Below, in pieces: positions 1 to 10,303 of a stretch of 64,000 nucleotides of DNA (positions are counted from its first letter, which is position 1; every line of letters begins with the position of its first letter). Source of the DNA: Nakazawaea peltata (lineage: Eukaryota > Ascomycota > Pichiomycetes > Alaninales > Pachysolenaceae). The translations under genes were made by a program, and so were the position numbers. The notes beneath the pieces were generated by a model, which searched no databases, was not told the DNA's origin, and worked only from the letters and a program-made list of their open reading frames with translations. The stretch lies in contig BCGQ01000009.1 of assembly GCA_001599355.1 (NCBI GenBank), positions 496,001-560,000 on the forward strand. Reading direction: 5' to 3'.

Positions 1-1
1 C

Positions 2-2593
2 GTCTTGGGTGGTCAATGTATGTTGATCGGTTTAGGTGGTGGTGCCCTGTCCTCAGTCGCCAGTGGAGAAGGATCAGCTGATTTGGATTTCGCCTCAGTT
101 CAAAGAGGTAACCCAGAGATGCAAAAGAGACTGCAATTTGTTATCGACTACTGTACTTCCCTTGGAGCTGAGAACCCTATCCAATCGATCCATGACGTCG
201 GAGCTGGTGGTTTATCTAATGCCTTGCCTGAATTAGTCCATGACAACGGTTTAGGTGCTCGTTTCGAGTTGAGAGATATCTTATCTTTAGAGCCAGGTAT
301 GTCTCCAATGGAGATCTGGTGTAACGAATCTCAAGAAAGATATGTATTGGGAGTTGCTCAGAAAGATTTACCATTATTTAAAGAGATTTGTGAGAGAGAG
401 AGAGCTCCATTCGCCGTCGTTGGTCATGCTACTTCTGAAGAACGTTTGGTATTGACCGATAAACTTTTCAATACTACACCAATCGATTTGGAGATGAGTG
501 TTCTTTTCGGTAAACCTCCTAAGATGTCCAGAAGTGATAACTCTGCTCCACTTCAGTTATCTCCTGTGTCTTTGACTCCATCCTTGACTGTCGACGATGC
601 TTTGACCAGAGTCTTGCAATTGCCTTCTGTAGGTTCCAAATCTTTCCTCATCACTATTGGTGACAGAACTGTCAGTGGGTTGATTGACCGTGACCAATTC
701 GTTGGTCCATGGCAAGTTCCAGTTGCCGATGTCGGTGTCACTGCTACCTCTTTAGGTGAAGGAATCTTGACTACTGGTGAAGCTATGCTGATGGGTGAGA
801 AACCAACTTTAGCTTTGATCTCGGCTCTGAGTAGTGCTAAGATGTGTGTCCTGGAAGCTTTGCTTAATGTGTTTGCTGCCGATATTAAGGCTCTTGATAC
901 CATTAAGTTATCAGCTAACTGGATGTCTCCAGCTTCTCATCCTGGTGAAGGTGCTGCTTTGTATGAAGCTGTCCAACTGATCGGTTTGGATTTATGTCCA
1001 GAATTGGGTGTTTCCATCCCTGTAGGTAAGGATTCTATGTCTATGAAGATGAAATGGGAGGACAAGGAAGTCGTTGCTCCATTGTCTCTTGTCATTACTG
1101 CTTATGGTCCAGTTATGGACACTACTAGGACTTGGACTCCGCAATTACAAAAGGTTGAAGAGCCAACCGTTTTGGTCTTGGCCGATTTGGCTCTGGGTGT
1201 CTCTAAGGCCCTTGGAGGTTCCGCTTTGGCCCAAGTATATAATCAAGTAGGAGACTCTGCTCCAACCGTTCATTCTTCAGCTGTCTTGAAGAAGTTCTTG
1301 GAGTTCCTCGTGGTTTTACATAACTCCTTCGAAGTCCTTGCTTATCATGACAGATCTGATGGTGGTTTGATCGTCACTTTATTGGAGATGGCCTTTGCCG
1401 GTAGATCTGGTTTGGAGATCAGTTTACTGTCGGAGGATGTATTTGGAGAATTGTTCAATGAGGAATTGGGTGCCGTCTTCCAAATCAAGAAATCTGCTTA
1501 CGATGAGTTTATCCAATTGGCTTCTAAGAATGGCTTGAGTTCTCACATCTTCTCTGTAGTGGGAAGCCCAGTCTTTGACTCTAAGCAAACCATTAGTATC
1601 TCGTCGGCCTCTGGTGCCTCTGTTTTCGAGGGCTCTAGAGCTAAATTACAACAGTTGTGGTCTAACACTTCTTATCAAATCCAAAAGTTGAGAGATAATC
1701 CATACAGTGCCGAACAAGAGTACCTGAACATTCTGGATAACAATGACCCAGGTCTTAGCTACAAATTTGACTTTGAGTTCTTGGATTTGAACTTTGAGTC
1801 TAGACCAAAGGTTGCCATCTTGAGAGAACAAGGTGTCAATGGTCAACAAGAGATGGCCTGGTGTTTCCAAGAAGCTGGTTTCGAGTCGGTAGACGTACAT
1901 ATGACCGATATTATCAGTGGTTCTATTACATTGAAGGACTTTGTGGGTATTGCTGCTTGTGGTGGTTTCTCCTACGGTGATGTCTTAGGTGCCGGTAACG
2001 GTTGGGCTACTTCGGTATTATACAATGAGAGAGCTAGATCTGAGTTTGCCGACTTCTTTGCCAGAGAGGACACTTTCGCCTTTGGTGCTTGTAACGGATG
2101 TCAATTCTTGTCTAAGGTTAGCTCGTTGATTCCAGGTGCTGAGAACTGGCCTACATTCGAGAGAAACGCTTCTGAGCAATACGAGGCCAGAGTTTGTACC
2201 TTGGATATTGTTCAAGATTCCAATATCTTTACTAAGGGTATGAAGGGGGCTAAGTTGCCTATTGCAGTTGCTCACGGAGAAGGTAGATCTCAATTCGATA
2301 ACCTCGAGGCCTTCGTTTCTCAAGATTTGACTGCTATGAAGTATGTCGACAACTACGGACAAGTCACCGAGAAGTATCCTTACAATCCTAACGGGTCTCC
2401 AGGTGGTATCACTGCTATTACTGTGCCGAATGGTAGAGTCTTGGCTATGATGCCTCACCCAGAGAGAGTTTGTAGATTAGAACTGAACTCTTATTACCCA
2501 CAACAAGATTCTAGATTCGATTCATTCAAGGGTTATGGACCTTGGATTAGATTGTTCCAGAATGCTAGACAATGGGTAGGAGAAAGAAAGTGA
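2..2593 (+). CDS. ADE6: Phosphoribosylformylglycinamidine synthase (FGAM synthetase), 3' part
   Basis: This enzyme makes FGAM from FGAR, glutamine and ATP, the fourth step of purine synthesis in the cytosol. The reading frame is open at the left edge, so about a third of the usual ~1350 residues lies outside; the Met-like start at base 5 is a TTG and not a true start. Visible parts are the ATP-binding AIRS-type halves (GKDSMSMKMKW, HDRSDGG) and a C-terminal class I glutaminase with Cys in FGACNGCQF and the His/Glu pair in MMPHPERVCR. Four CTG codons (47, 788, 851, 977) lie where the yeast family has Ala. Identification is firm from near-continuous similarity. Confidence 0.97.
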   Translation, partial: VLGGQCMLIGLGGGALSSVASGEGSADLDFASVQRGNPEMQKRLQFVIDYCTSLGAENPIQSIHDVGAGGLSNALPELVHDNGLGARFELRDILSLEPGMSPMEIWCNESQERYVLGVAQKDLPLFKEICERERAPFAVVGHATSEERLVLTDKLFNTTPIDLEMSVLFGKPPKMSRSDNSAPLQLSPVSLTPSLTVDDALTRVLQLPSVGSKSFLITIGDRTVSGLIDRDQFVGPWQVPVADVGVTATSLGEGILTTGEAMLMGEKPTLALISALSSAKMCVLEALLNVFAADIKALDTIKLSANWMSPASHPGEGAALYEAVQLIGLDLCPELGVSIPVGKDSMSMKMKWEDKEVVAPLSLVITAYGPVMDTTRTWTPQLQKVEEPTVLVLADLALGVSKALGGSALAQVYNQVGDSAPTVHSSAVLKKFLEFLVVLHNSFEVLAYHDRSDGGLIVTLLEMAFAGRSGLEISLLSEDVFGELFNEELGAVFQIKKSAYDEFIQLASKNGLSSHIFSVVGSPVFDSKQTISISSASGASVFEGSRAKLQQLWSNTSYQIQKLRDNPYSAEQEYLNILDNNDPGLSYKFDFEFLDLNFESRPKVAILREQGVNGQQEMAWCFQEAGFESVDVHMTDIISGSITLKDFVGIAACGGFSYGDVLGAGNGWATSVLYNERARSEFADFFAREDTFAFGACNGCQFLSKVSSLIPGAENWPTFERNASEQYEARVCTLDIVQDSNIFTKGMKGAKLPIAVAHGEGRSQFDNLEAFVSQDLTAMKYVDNYGQVTEKYPYNPNGSPGGITAITVPNGRVLAMMPHPERVCRLELNSYYPQQDSRFDSFKGYGPWIRLFQNARQWVGERK

Positions 2594-3175
2594 GGCTATT
2601 TAGCCATTGAGCTCTCTAGGCGAGCTCTAAATGAGCCTATTGCTCTAAGGGGAGCCTATATAATTAATATACTAAATTGTCATTTTTTCACTCAAAGTAG
2701 GCTGAATTAAGGTTTTTTTCTCTACAATTAGGTCTCTAATTGAACTTTCTACAAAGGTTTAATTGATGTATGGCCTACCATCCCTCGAAATTCCAACACA
2801 AATGCGAATATGAATTACGAAAGGGCATTAAGATGGGCACAGTGTGTAAATTAATCTCTCCAAGTACTTGACACCTCTCATTTCAAAGACTCTAAGTTGG
2901 ATTTGACGGTCCAGGCGAGCCCATATAAACAAGAAGCAACACGGTGTTTTAAAGTACTGGTTGTCCGCACAAAGAGTAGAAATATGATTGAAAATTTTTT
3001 TAGGAGCCCCTTTTCATTTATAATGATATTTACCCGTGAAAAAATGGCAGGTGTGCTAATGTACACGACCTTTTATAGATTTATGATTTTTTGCACTACT
3101 TTTGCCCCATTCTCTTAAAGAACCAGATATTAATAGGGCCAAGATAGGTGGTCATCTATAGTCTAGACAGTTGCA
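2594..3175. other. ADE6-DSC3 intergenic region
   Basis: This 582-bp stretch holds the ADE6 3' end and the DSC3 promoter. Just after the ADE6 stop there is a short run with two GAGCTC hexamers 7 bp apart (about 2609-2627). I see no further gene; the short open frames here lack similarity or codon bias. Confidence 0.6.
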
Positions 3176-3913
3176 ATGCCACAGGAATATCAAATAGTCA
3201 TCCGTTTCAACGATGACAGTCGTGACGTGGTGGTACCAGTCACCGATTTCAACACCATCAATACCTCAATGCTTAGGCAGAAAATCAGATCCGAGAAACC
3301 ACTGCTTGCTATGAAGAACTTGAAGTTAATCTATAGTGGAAAGATCTTAACGAACGATATGAACTATGAGGAGCATGTACAGCGGATGGTGAAGTTGACG
3401 CAAAATCAGGATGAGGTCGTTAAGGTGTATATTCATTGTTTAGTAGGGGATGATTTGACTCCTCAGCAGTTACAAGAAGAAGATTCTTATCAACAGCAGC
3501 TTTCACAGCAGCTGAGGCGACTGAATCTGAATACGGATCCTCTGCCTGTGGGATTCGATAGGTTATTACTGCAAGGATTTTCACTGCTGGATGTTCTGGA
3601 TTTGAGAAGACAATTCCAACTGATCTATGGCTCTGGTAATACTAGACAAGAAGATCTTCGTGAGTTGGAAGAACGCTGGATTGATAGTACTGTGAATAAT
3701 GAGATAGACGAATTCCAGAATTTACAAACTGGGGTCGTCAATGATACGAATTTCGAGTTATTATTGGGAATTATCATTGGGAGTTTACTAGGAGTTGTAC
3801 TGTTGTTCTTACTCAAATTGGAATTCATAGGTTTAAGTAAAAGAAGTAAAGTTCTGATTATGGCTGGAGTTATAGTTAACTTCTCTTTTGCTATAGTTCG
3901 TGCTTGGACATAA
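3176..3913 (+). CDS. DSC3: DSC E3 ubiquitin ligase complex subunit 3 (ubiquitin-like, membrane)
   Basis: The likely role is as a subunit of the Golgi/endosome Dsc E3 ligase, which ubiquitinates membrane proteins and, in some fungi, activates SREBP. The 245-residue protein begins with a ubiquitin-like domain (about 1-95; MPQEYQIVIRFNDDSRDVVV, then LKLIYSGKIL as in Ub folds). A middle helical part follows (GFDRLLLQGF...DVLDLRRQF, typical of DUF2407). Two hydrophobic segments near residues 195-220 and 225-243 end the protein. Order and length match Dsc3. It is convergent with the zinc-cluster gene, whose stop lies 6 bp away. Family membership is inferred from domain order and motifs. Confidence 0.82.
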   Translation: MPQEYQIVIRFNDDSRDVVVPVTDFNTINTSMLRQKIRSEKPLLAMKNLKLIYSGKILTNDMNYEEHVQRMVKLTQNQDEVVKVYIHCLVGDDLTPQQLQEEDSYQQQLSQQLRRLNLNTDPLPVGFDRLLLQGFSLLDVLDLRRQFQLIYGSGNTRQEDLRELEERWIDSTVNNEIDEFQNLQTGVVNDTNFELLLGIIIGSLLGVVLLFLLKLEFIGLSKRSKVLIMAGVIVNFSFAIVRAWT

Positions 3914-3918
3914 GGCTT

Positions 3919-5232
3919 CTATAATATTAGTTGACTACTTGACTTTATATACTGCATCCAATCTTTACCACTAACTGTGGGTATGCTCACCTCCAATTTG
4001 TCTAACAGGTTTAGACAATCTTGATGCGATGCTGAGCATTCGCTTTTAATCAATAATAAACACCATCTGATCCCAATGCAATCTTGCGGATTCAATTTAT
4101 TTAGTTCTGGTAGCACTTCCTTGAGTAAATAATCCACGCTCTTGTTCCCAAATGGATAAAATCGTCTAATGAAGTAAATGTAGAACGAGACGTACCAGAC
4201 GTATGATTTGGGTCTTCTTGGGTCTGATTTAGGGAAGAGAAGAGACTCTTTATGGAACCAAAGTTGGTTTTCTAACTCGAAGAACTCGAAATCTTTGATC
4301 GACTCTATGGAGAAGAATTGATACCAACGTTCGAGGAGTTTGGGGGTGATTCCAAGATTCGAGAGATCAATAGTGGGATCTGGTTTATCTGAGATCAGTA
4401 AACCTGATTTGAGACTTTTCAAGAACACAAGATATTCTGTCAACGTATCCAAATCTTTCAAATGATGGTCGTCTACTTGGAATTCACCGTCTAATAAAAA
4501 CTGGATTTTTGACTGAATATCAAAGTAGTCCATATTACATTTGTCAGGTCTCAAATTCGATATCAATAGTAAATTGACCACTGCTATTATCCAGTATATT
4601 TTATAGGTTGGTTTGAGGTTTCTATAGTCCTTGATAATCAGTGATATATACTGAGGTATCTTTGGGGATTCAGGAGATAAATAAATAAGTGAAGAAGCAT
4701 ACACGGAGTTCATCACTAGTTCATTTTCTAAACTTGTGATTATCAACCGGTGAAACCATTCGAATTTGAAAAGTTTAGGATAAACGTCCTCTGACCAGCA
4801 GCGGACTAACTCATTGGATTCAAATACTGTGAAAGGGGATTTGACTAAATTACGAAACAGAAATCTCTGGACTAAATGATCAACTACCAAGAGGGTTTCC
4901 TCTGGATCAGCTAATCGGAAATTTGGGTGCTCATCAAAATGATTATAGATCTTGAATCTGCGAGAATTATCGGCTTTCTTATTATCCCAACATAATCGAA
5001 TGTTGTAGCCTTTGCAAGCGATCGAATTTCGAATACAGTTCCCACAAACAGGTTGAACTTCATCACATTTAGTTCCCCGTTCACGACAAGACCAGCAACC
5101 ATTGAAACTTTTGGTCTTTTTCTTCTTCTTATCTTTACTCCTCAGCATTAGCCTCGGTTTAGCTGTTGTAAACGGCCTTCGACACGGCTCCAATGCACTT
5201 TCTTCAAATTCCAAGCTGTTCTCCGTTTGCAT
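3919..5232 (-). CDS. Zn(2)Cys(6) zinc-cluster transcription factor
   Basis: A putative nuclear DNA-binding regulator of 437 residues. Residues ~44-73 hold a complete binuclear cluster, CWSCRERGTKCDEVQPVCGN followed by CIRNSIACKGY, preceded by a basic KKKKTK stretch. The rest looks like the helical fungal regulator domain (Fungal_trans_2 type), with no strong identity to a named regulator. The start is the ATG at 5230-5232. The promoter is shared with the divergent PNGase A-like gene, about 630 bp between starts. The target is unknown. Confidence 0.85.
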   Translation of the reverse strand: MQTENSLEFEESALEPCRRPFTTAKPRLMLRSKDKKKKKTKSFNGCWSCRERGTKCDEVQPVCGNCIRNSIACKGYNIRLCWDNKKADNSRRFKIYNHFDEHPNFRLADPEETLLVVDHLVQRFLFRNLVKSPFTVFESNELVRCWSEDVYPKLFKFEWFHRLIITSLENELVMNSVYASSLIYLSPESPKIPQYISLIIKDYRNLKPTYKIYWIIAVVNLLLISNLRPDKCNMDYFDIQSKIQFLLDGEFQVDDHHLKDLDTLTEYLVFLKSLKSGLLISDKPDPTIDLSNLGITPKLLERWYQFFSIESIKDFEFFELENQLWFHKESLLFPKSDPRRPKSYVWYVSFYIYFIRRFYPFGNKSVDYLLKEVLPELNKLNPQDCIGIRWCLLLIKSECSASHQDCLNLLDKLEVSIPTVSGKDWMQYIKSSSQLIL

Positions 5233-5866
5233 TTGACAGTCTCATTAGATCTGTGAGAAATTTATCCTCATCTCTTTTTCGCTTGACCCCTCTGTTCCCC
5301 CTCCAGTATATGCATTGTTTCCTTAGATAAGAGCGTTATCAAAGTTTTTTCCTCTTTAGGTAAATATAAGCATAAGCATAAGCAAAAGCATAGGGGTGAG
5401 CGGTAGGGTATTAATAGCGATAATTTCCCTCGGGTTTGTTGGTGGTTGGGTAGAGTATTTCCTAAAGGGGGAGCGCATAGTAAAATGAGTACAAGGTGAT
5501 AATTTGATGGGAATAAATAGGGGGTAGAGCAGTGAGGGAGAGTAGCAGGGGGATTGAGATTTGAAGGGGCAATGATGAGGGCAATGATGAGGGCAATGAG
5601 GAGCTGTGAGGCGGGGAGAAATGACTGACTGACCTCAAATGTATTCCTTTGAATCTCTTCTCTCTATTTCTTAATTGTTTGTTCATACCCCCTCATCTCA
5701 GATCCCCCCTGTCCCTCATCTCCGATTGCCCCCTTACTACACAAAAGGCATCTCAGCAATTAATAACTCAATATCCAGTAATAAATTTTCACCTTCCTCG
5801 TTTAATTTTTTTTATATATCATCAGCCCATCGAAGGATCGTTTTCCCACTCTCAAGGCAGTTAGAG
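5233..5866. promoter_or_regulatory. Divergent promoter, zinc-cluster gene / PNGase A-like gene
   Basis: This 634-bp region serves two divergent genes. It contains an ATAAGC hexamer run at about 5365-5393 and a 12-nt direct repeat (GGGCAATGATGA, two exact and one near copy) at 5567-5602. An open frame runs from 5675 into the PNGase gene, but it starts with TTG and has a low-complexity N-terminus, so I treat it as 5' leader. Confidence 0.5.
5567..5602. repeat. 12-nt direct repeat, three copies
   Basis: GGGCAATGATGA at 5567 and 5579, then GGGCAATGAGGA at 5591. It is a very short minisatellite in the divergent promoter. Confidence 0.85.
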
Positions 5867-8038
5867 ATGGAGAGTTATATAGACGAGAAGAAGGATAACC
5901 GCGCAGGTCAAGAATTGAGGCAGGGTCGCGGAGCTGGCCTTGGATCTACCTTTGGTTCCCGCCTTGGTCGTGGGGTCTTAACTGTAGCTGTAGCCATCTT
6001 GGTATTGATGCAGCTCGTGCCTTTCCAGTCTATGGACTGTGCCGGACGTTTCCGCCTGATGCAAGACCACGACCACTCAATGGCTTTGGGAGTCACCGAT
6101 GAACCCCCTAGTGAGATCTTCGAGGTCACTTTACCACATGCAGACTTTGGTGAGCCCGTATACAACCAGTTATTATTGAACTATACTTTTGCTAATTCCT
6201 GGGGTAGACCTGCAATTGAGGAGTATCATGCTCCTCCTACTAACATCAGATTCAATAAAGTGGTATTAAAGTTGACTACGAATGTTGCTGGGGTTCAATA
6301 TGATCGTTTAGCTCACTTCTATATTGATGGCATTGCACTCTGGCGTACTTCTACTATCGAACCAGGAGGAAGGGCTGTTTATTCGTCGACGACTAAAGAT
6401 GTATCGATGTATGCAAACCTTTTCAGAAAAGATGGGCTGCAATTGATGTTCCAATTAGACAATTTGATCAATAAGAGACTTACCGGTGAGTTTGAGATCT
6501 CTTTGGAAGCCTTCTACTATAATGCTCCTTCAGATATAAGTATTGTACCAAGAGACTACGACGATGAATTGGGCTCTCCTGGTTCTATCAAGCATTTGTT
6601 TGGAGCCAATGGGCCTGCTAATCAGATTTGGTCAGTAGTTGATCAGAAATCTCCTACAAGGCCTCCTTTGGTCTATCAACCTTCCAATAAGTTAGAGACT
6701 TCGTTGTCAAGATTCAATGCTAATACCACTAGAGCCAAAGTGGAGTTGTTCATGTCAGGGAATGCTGAAGAAGAATTCTGGTACTCCAACATTTTGGACG
6801 GATACACTGATGTATTCCCTGATCATCCTTTGGCCGGTCATGGACCATGTAGAATTGCCAATGTATACTTAGATGGTTTGAAAATAGCTACTGTTCTGCC
6901 GGAACCTACGATTTTCACCGGAGGTATTTCACCTCTGTTGTGGAGACCAATTGTTGCCTCAGGAACATTCGATGTCAGAGCTTCGGAGATCGAATTGACC
7001 CCATTATTGCCAATGTTATGGGAAGGCGAATACAAGAACTTGGAAATTGAAGTTGCCAACTGTGACGGAAAGCACGTCGGACAGAATTGGATCACCACCG
7101 CTAATATTTTGACTTGGGAATCTAGTAAAGTCAAATCTAGTTCTGGTCAGATGGTTAGCTCCTACAACAGTACCGATTTCAAGCCTTTGGTGTTAAGAAA
7201 TGGTCTTACTGATAAGCTTATTCAGGTTGTAGGAAGTGACATGAACACATATGTCCAAGGTAACTTGACCTACGAACTTTATAATGGATCTTCTATTAAC
7301 ATTGTAGCCGATGCTTTAACTACATTGAAATTCGATAATGTTCAAATCTACAGTGACAATGGAAACAAGCAAGTATTGGGTCATAAGCTGGTTTCTCAGC
7401 ATTCGTTCTCATTACATAATTTAGATACTGCAGAGGTGGTTTCTCAAAGTAATATCACCCATCATACTCCGCTTCTGATCATTTTGGATACTAGTGCCTC
7501 ATTAGACGGTCGTGAGGTAACTTACAATGTCACTTTGGCAAGAGATATGGCAGTAGAAGTCAATTTCGATGGAAAAGAGGATCCTTCAATCATTATCATG
7601 TCGTCTCAAAATGGCTCTTCCACCTATCATTTAGTACCATCTGGAAACTGGGGTACCGGCTCCACTGAACATAGATTGAAAGCAGAGACAAAATCTCCAT
7701 TACCTAAACTGTTCTTCAAACGTCATGCCTTAGCAGAGGACGGTAAAGTTATCAAGGACCACGTAGTTTACGAAGTAGGAGAAGATTTCGTCGTCGATGA
7801 AGTTCCTCCGGTGTCCTCTCTCGGTGAATCTACTGAGATTGTCGATGTTCTGGGCATCTTGAGCTCCGATGATCTGACAAAACTGTTGGAAGATGTCTTG
7901 AACGAATTTATCGACTACAAATACTTCGATTCAAAGGTCGTGGACCAAATGGTGGATTTCTTGCGCGAAGAGTCGTCCGCCAGAGTATCAGCCCGTTCCT
8001 GGACCTTCCCTAGGGGAATTTACGCTTCTTTTAATTAA
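5867..8038 (+). CDS. Peptide-N4-asparagine amidase A (PNGase A)-like membrane protein
   Basis: This is a 723-residue protein of the fungal/plant PNGase A family, whose characterised members release N-glycans from glycopeptides. The start is the ATG at 5867; upstream in-frame sequence begins with TTG. A single hydrophobic segment near residues 38-55 follows a basic N-terminus, suggesting a type II anchor with the bulk in the ER/Golgi lumen or outside. The family core is at about residues 85-240 (HADFGEPVYNQLLLNYTF; HFYIDGIALWRTSTIEP). Several NxS/T sequons are present. Activity is inferred from family only; many fungal members are untested. Confidence 0.8.
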   Translation: MESYIDEKKDNRAGQELRQGRGAGLGSTFGSRLGRGVLTVAVAILVLMQLVPFQSMDCAGRFRLMQDHDHSMALGVTDEPPSEIFEVTLPHADFGEPVYNQLLLNYTFANSWGRPAIEEYHAPPTNIRFNKVVLKLTTNVAGVQYDRLAHFYIDGIALWRTSTIEPGGRAVYSSTTKDVSMYANLFRKDGLQLMFQLDNLINKRLTGEFEISLEAFYYNAPSDISIVPRDYDDELGSPGSIKHLFGANGPANQIWSVVDQKSPTRPPLVYQPSNKLETSLSRFNANTTRAKVELFMSGNAEEEFWYSNILDGYTDVFPDHPLAGHGPCRIANVYLDGLKIATVLPEPTIFTGGISPLLWRPIVASGTFDVRASEIELTPLLPMLWEGEYKNLEIEVANCDGKHVGQNWITTANILTWESSKVKSSSGQMVSSYNSTDFKPLVLRNGLTDKLIQVVGSDMNTYVQGNLTYELYNGSSINIVADALTTLKFDNVQIYSDNGNKQVLGHKLVSQHSFSLHNLDTAEVVSQSNITHHTPLLIILDTSASLDGREVTYNVTLARDMAVEVNFDGKEDPSIIIMSSQNGSSTYHLVPSGNWGTGSTEHRLKAETKSPLPKLFFKRHALAEDGKVIKDHVVYEVGEDFVVDEVPPVSSLGESTEIVDVLGILSSDDLTKLLEDVLNEFIDYKYFDSKVVDQMVDFLREESSARVSARSWTFPRGIYASFN

Positions 8039-8056
8039 ATAAATAATATGAATACA

Positions 8057-10054
8057 TTAACAAAATATTGAATGATCCCATTTAACACGGTTCACCGTCT
8101 TGTGGAATGCAGAGTATATAGTGTCTTGTTTCTCGGCATGCTCCCATAATGACTGGGTGAAGAAGCATGCTCTAAGAACATGACCATATTGATTATGAGA
8201 CATTAAATGTGCTATAAGAGTCTTCACGTTTCTTTTCAACTCGGGATTGAAAGTACTGAGGGCACCTGCGGTCAAAACAGCCAAGGACAAGTGCGATTCG
8301 AATTGGGTCTGGAGTAAATCTTTGGTGCTCTCCAACAAACTGATCAATAACTCTTCAGAAATTTCATCGTCATCTTCCTCTTCATCATCCTCGTCACCTT
8401 CCTGACCATGTAAAAGTTCTCTAGTCATAAGTCTGAGATAAAGCCTTATGGCCATCTGTTGTACTTCGAATAATCTTAAATGCAAGTCGAGTTCAGGTCC
8501 TTCGATATTATCGATCTCTGGAGCTTCTATTACTAACTCATTATCGAATTTATGGAATTGTTCCCATGTAATCAGTCTTGTATCTTGCACAAAAAACTTG
8601 ATCTTGGCCATTACTATATATAATCCAGTACAATATCCCATAAGTGAATCGAATTCGTCAACCTTAGTCAATCTACTCTCTTTAACCATCTCTATTAACT
8701 TATCTACGGTGAACCGAGACTTTCTATCGGATATAAGTAAAGCCTCGTGAGTGAAAAGGCAGGATGAAATGTACTTGGTTGTCTTAGGGTCGAACTCGCC
8801 AAACTCTTTAACGAATGATGCCAAATTGGAGAAGTTGGTATCGATGAACTTGATGACCAGCTCATGATATTGAACCCAGTCCTTGATATCACCATAACTG
8901 ATCCTGTTCTTGGTGAGTAAAATTAAACTGAGCATGATCGATCTCAGAAGAGAGAAGTCTAATTTGCCGGTCTTCTCTTTCTTGTTGATGAACTTGGCAT
9001 AGTTCTTTCTATTACACAGAAGAGATTTATTTACAGACTCACGCCCCAAATTACTGGAGCAATTGGATACAAAGTAGGCCCCCCATGCAATCAATGAGTA
9101 CAAAATGGAATTGTCCTCCTCCAGCATGGCTACACAATTCTTCAGGAAACTCTCTTCGGTATCACAAGAGAAACAGAAGGAGTCCTTCTTGGCTACGAAT
9201 GTTGAGAAGACTTCGAAATATAAGACATCTAGGTCACTCAAGTCGGTGGCTTTGAAAGCGTAGTCCTTGTTGAAGAAGTTGCTCAACACTTCTTTGAGAA
9301 CTGGAGCATCGGAAGCGTCATTACCAAGAATATAGTTAGACAATTCTTCGTCTGTGATATCATGCTTCCGACCTTTGAATGCAGCTAGTAATTGTAACAT
9401 AAGATCATCTTCATTGAATTTGGAACCCACATTGTGAATCACCTGTGACTCGTCCATCGCATAAACTTCTTGTTGAGCGGCTATCATTTGCCCTGCCAGA
9501 TTGACGTCGACAATTGGGCGAGTAATGAACTCATCTTCTGGAGGAACGTCAGGCAAGCTGGCAAAGATCGAATTAAGAAACTCGTCCACATCCGCCAAAT
9601 TTTCAATATCCAGTTCCATGCTGATAGAATCAGTAGATGACAGTCTCTCTACTTGAGGAATGTCGAAAGCATTATCACTAACAGGATCATCGAACTGATC
9701 CATGGATGATTGCAGAGTCAAGATGGAGAATTGTAGAGCATCAGTGGACGACTTTGAGTTCGCCTTGCCCATCTTATTAGGTCTTCTCTTCAGAGCCGTT
9801 GCATAGACACATTCAATGCCTCTCTTCTGGCATAAAGAACAGCTGGGTTTCATCTCATTGCACTTCTTCTTCCTCTTCTTACACAGCAAACATCCAGTGA
9901 ATGACTTTGGGCCCCGCCCCACAAACGATTTGGAACTAACATTCACCTTAATTACTCCACTAGCATTAGGTAAGGGAAGCGAGTATGAGTTTCTCACGAT
10001 CTCATCATCCAGATCCAGGTTCCCCTGTCCATTGACTGAAAATGCCGAAAACAT
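8057..10054 (-). CDS. Zn(2)Cys(6) zinc-cluster transcription factor, larger
   Basis: A putative DNA-binding regulator of 665 residues. The ATG at 10054 is preferred because two codons further upstream the frame starts with GTG. The binuclear cluster GCLLCKKRKKKCNEMKPSCS, then CQKRGIECVY, lies near residues 54-84 and is followed by a basic linker (KRRPNKMGK). The long C-terminal part ends in helices typical of Fungal_trans_2 and has an acidic run (GDEDDEEEDDDE) that could act in activation. Its own upstream region holds a CGG-N9-CCG inverted repeat (10238-10254). The target genes cannot be read from this sequence. Confidence 0.85.
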   Translation of the reverse strand: MFSAFSVNGQGNLDLDDEIVRNSYSLPLPNASGVIKVNVSSKSFVGRGPKSFTGCLLCKKRKKKCNEMKPSCSLCQKRGIECVYATALKRRPNKMGKANSKSSTDALQFSILTLQSSMDQFDDPVSDNAFDIPQVERLSSTDSISMELDIENLADVDEFLNSIFASLPDVPPEDEFITRPIVDVNLAGQMIAAQQEVYAMDESQVIHNVGSKFNEDDLMLQLLAAFKGRKHDITDEELSNYILGNDASDAPVLKEVLSNFFNKDYAFKATDLSDLDVLYFEVFSTFVAKKDSFCFSCDTEESFLKNCVAMLEEDNSILYSLIAWGAYFVSNCSSNLGRESVNKSLLCNRKNYAKFINKKEKTGKLDFSLLRSIMLSLILLTKNRISYGDIKDWVQYHELVIKFIDTNFSNLASFVKEFGEFDPKTTKYISSCLFTHEALLISDRKSRFTVDKLIEMVKESRLTKVDEFDSLMGYCTGLYIVMAKIKFFVQDTRLITWEQFHKFDNELVIEAPEIDNIEGPELDLHLRLFEVQQMAIRLYLRLMTRELLHGQEGDEDDEEEDDDEISEELLISLLESTKDLLQTQFESHLSLAVLTAGALSTFNPELKRNVKTLIAHLMSHNQYGHVLRACFFTQSLWEHAEKQDTIYSAFHKTVNRVKWDHSIFC

Positions 10055-10237
10055 CGCCACAAAACCAGTATATGTGCTTTATGACGGATCTTGATGCGAA
10101 AAATATAACCGTTACTGACTAAAGCTCTCGACAAAACAGTTTTGACTCATCGCTTCAACAGGGCGGATGCTTATGCCTATTAAAGCAGGGCCACAGCTAT
10201 CGGGGAATGGTGTCCATATCGGGCAATATGCGACGGC

Positions 10238-10254
10238 GCGGGATGAGCTCCCGC
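10238..10254. promoter_or_regulatory. Inverted repeat with CGG-N9-CCG, possible zinc-cluster dimer site
   Basis: GCGGGA and TCCCGC form a perfect inverted repeat around TGAGC, placing CGG and CCG triplets 9 bp apart. Zn2Cys6 homodimers commonly bind CGG triplets in this arrangement. It lies about 185 bp upstream of a zinc-cluster gene start, so autoregulation is a reasonable guess, unproven. Confidence 0.4.
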
Positions 10255-10303
10255 TGCGAACGGCGTTTACAAAAAAGTGTATCTCAGCGATTTATTAAAT
10301 ATA

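Noticed and set aside
553-2458. Open frames of 84-146 codons on the minus strand across ADE6
   Set aside because: They are antisense shadows of a strongly codon-biased gene and show no family motifs.
5675-5866. N-terminal extension of the PNGase A-like protein by 64 residues
   Set aside because: It starts with TTG, is low in complexity and precedes a good ATG followed by a signal-anchor.
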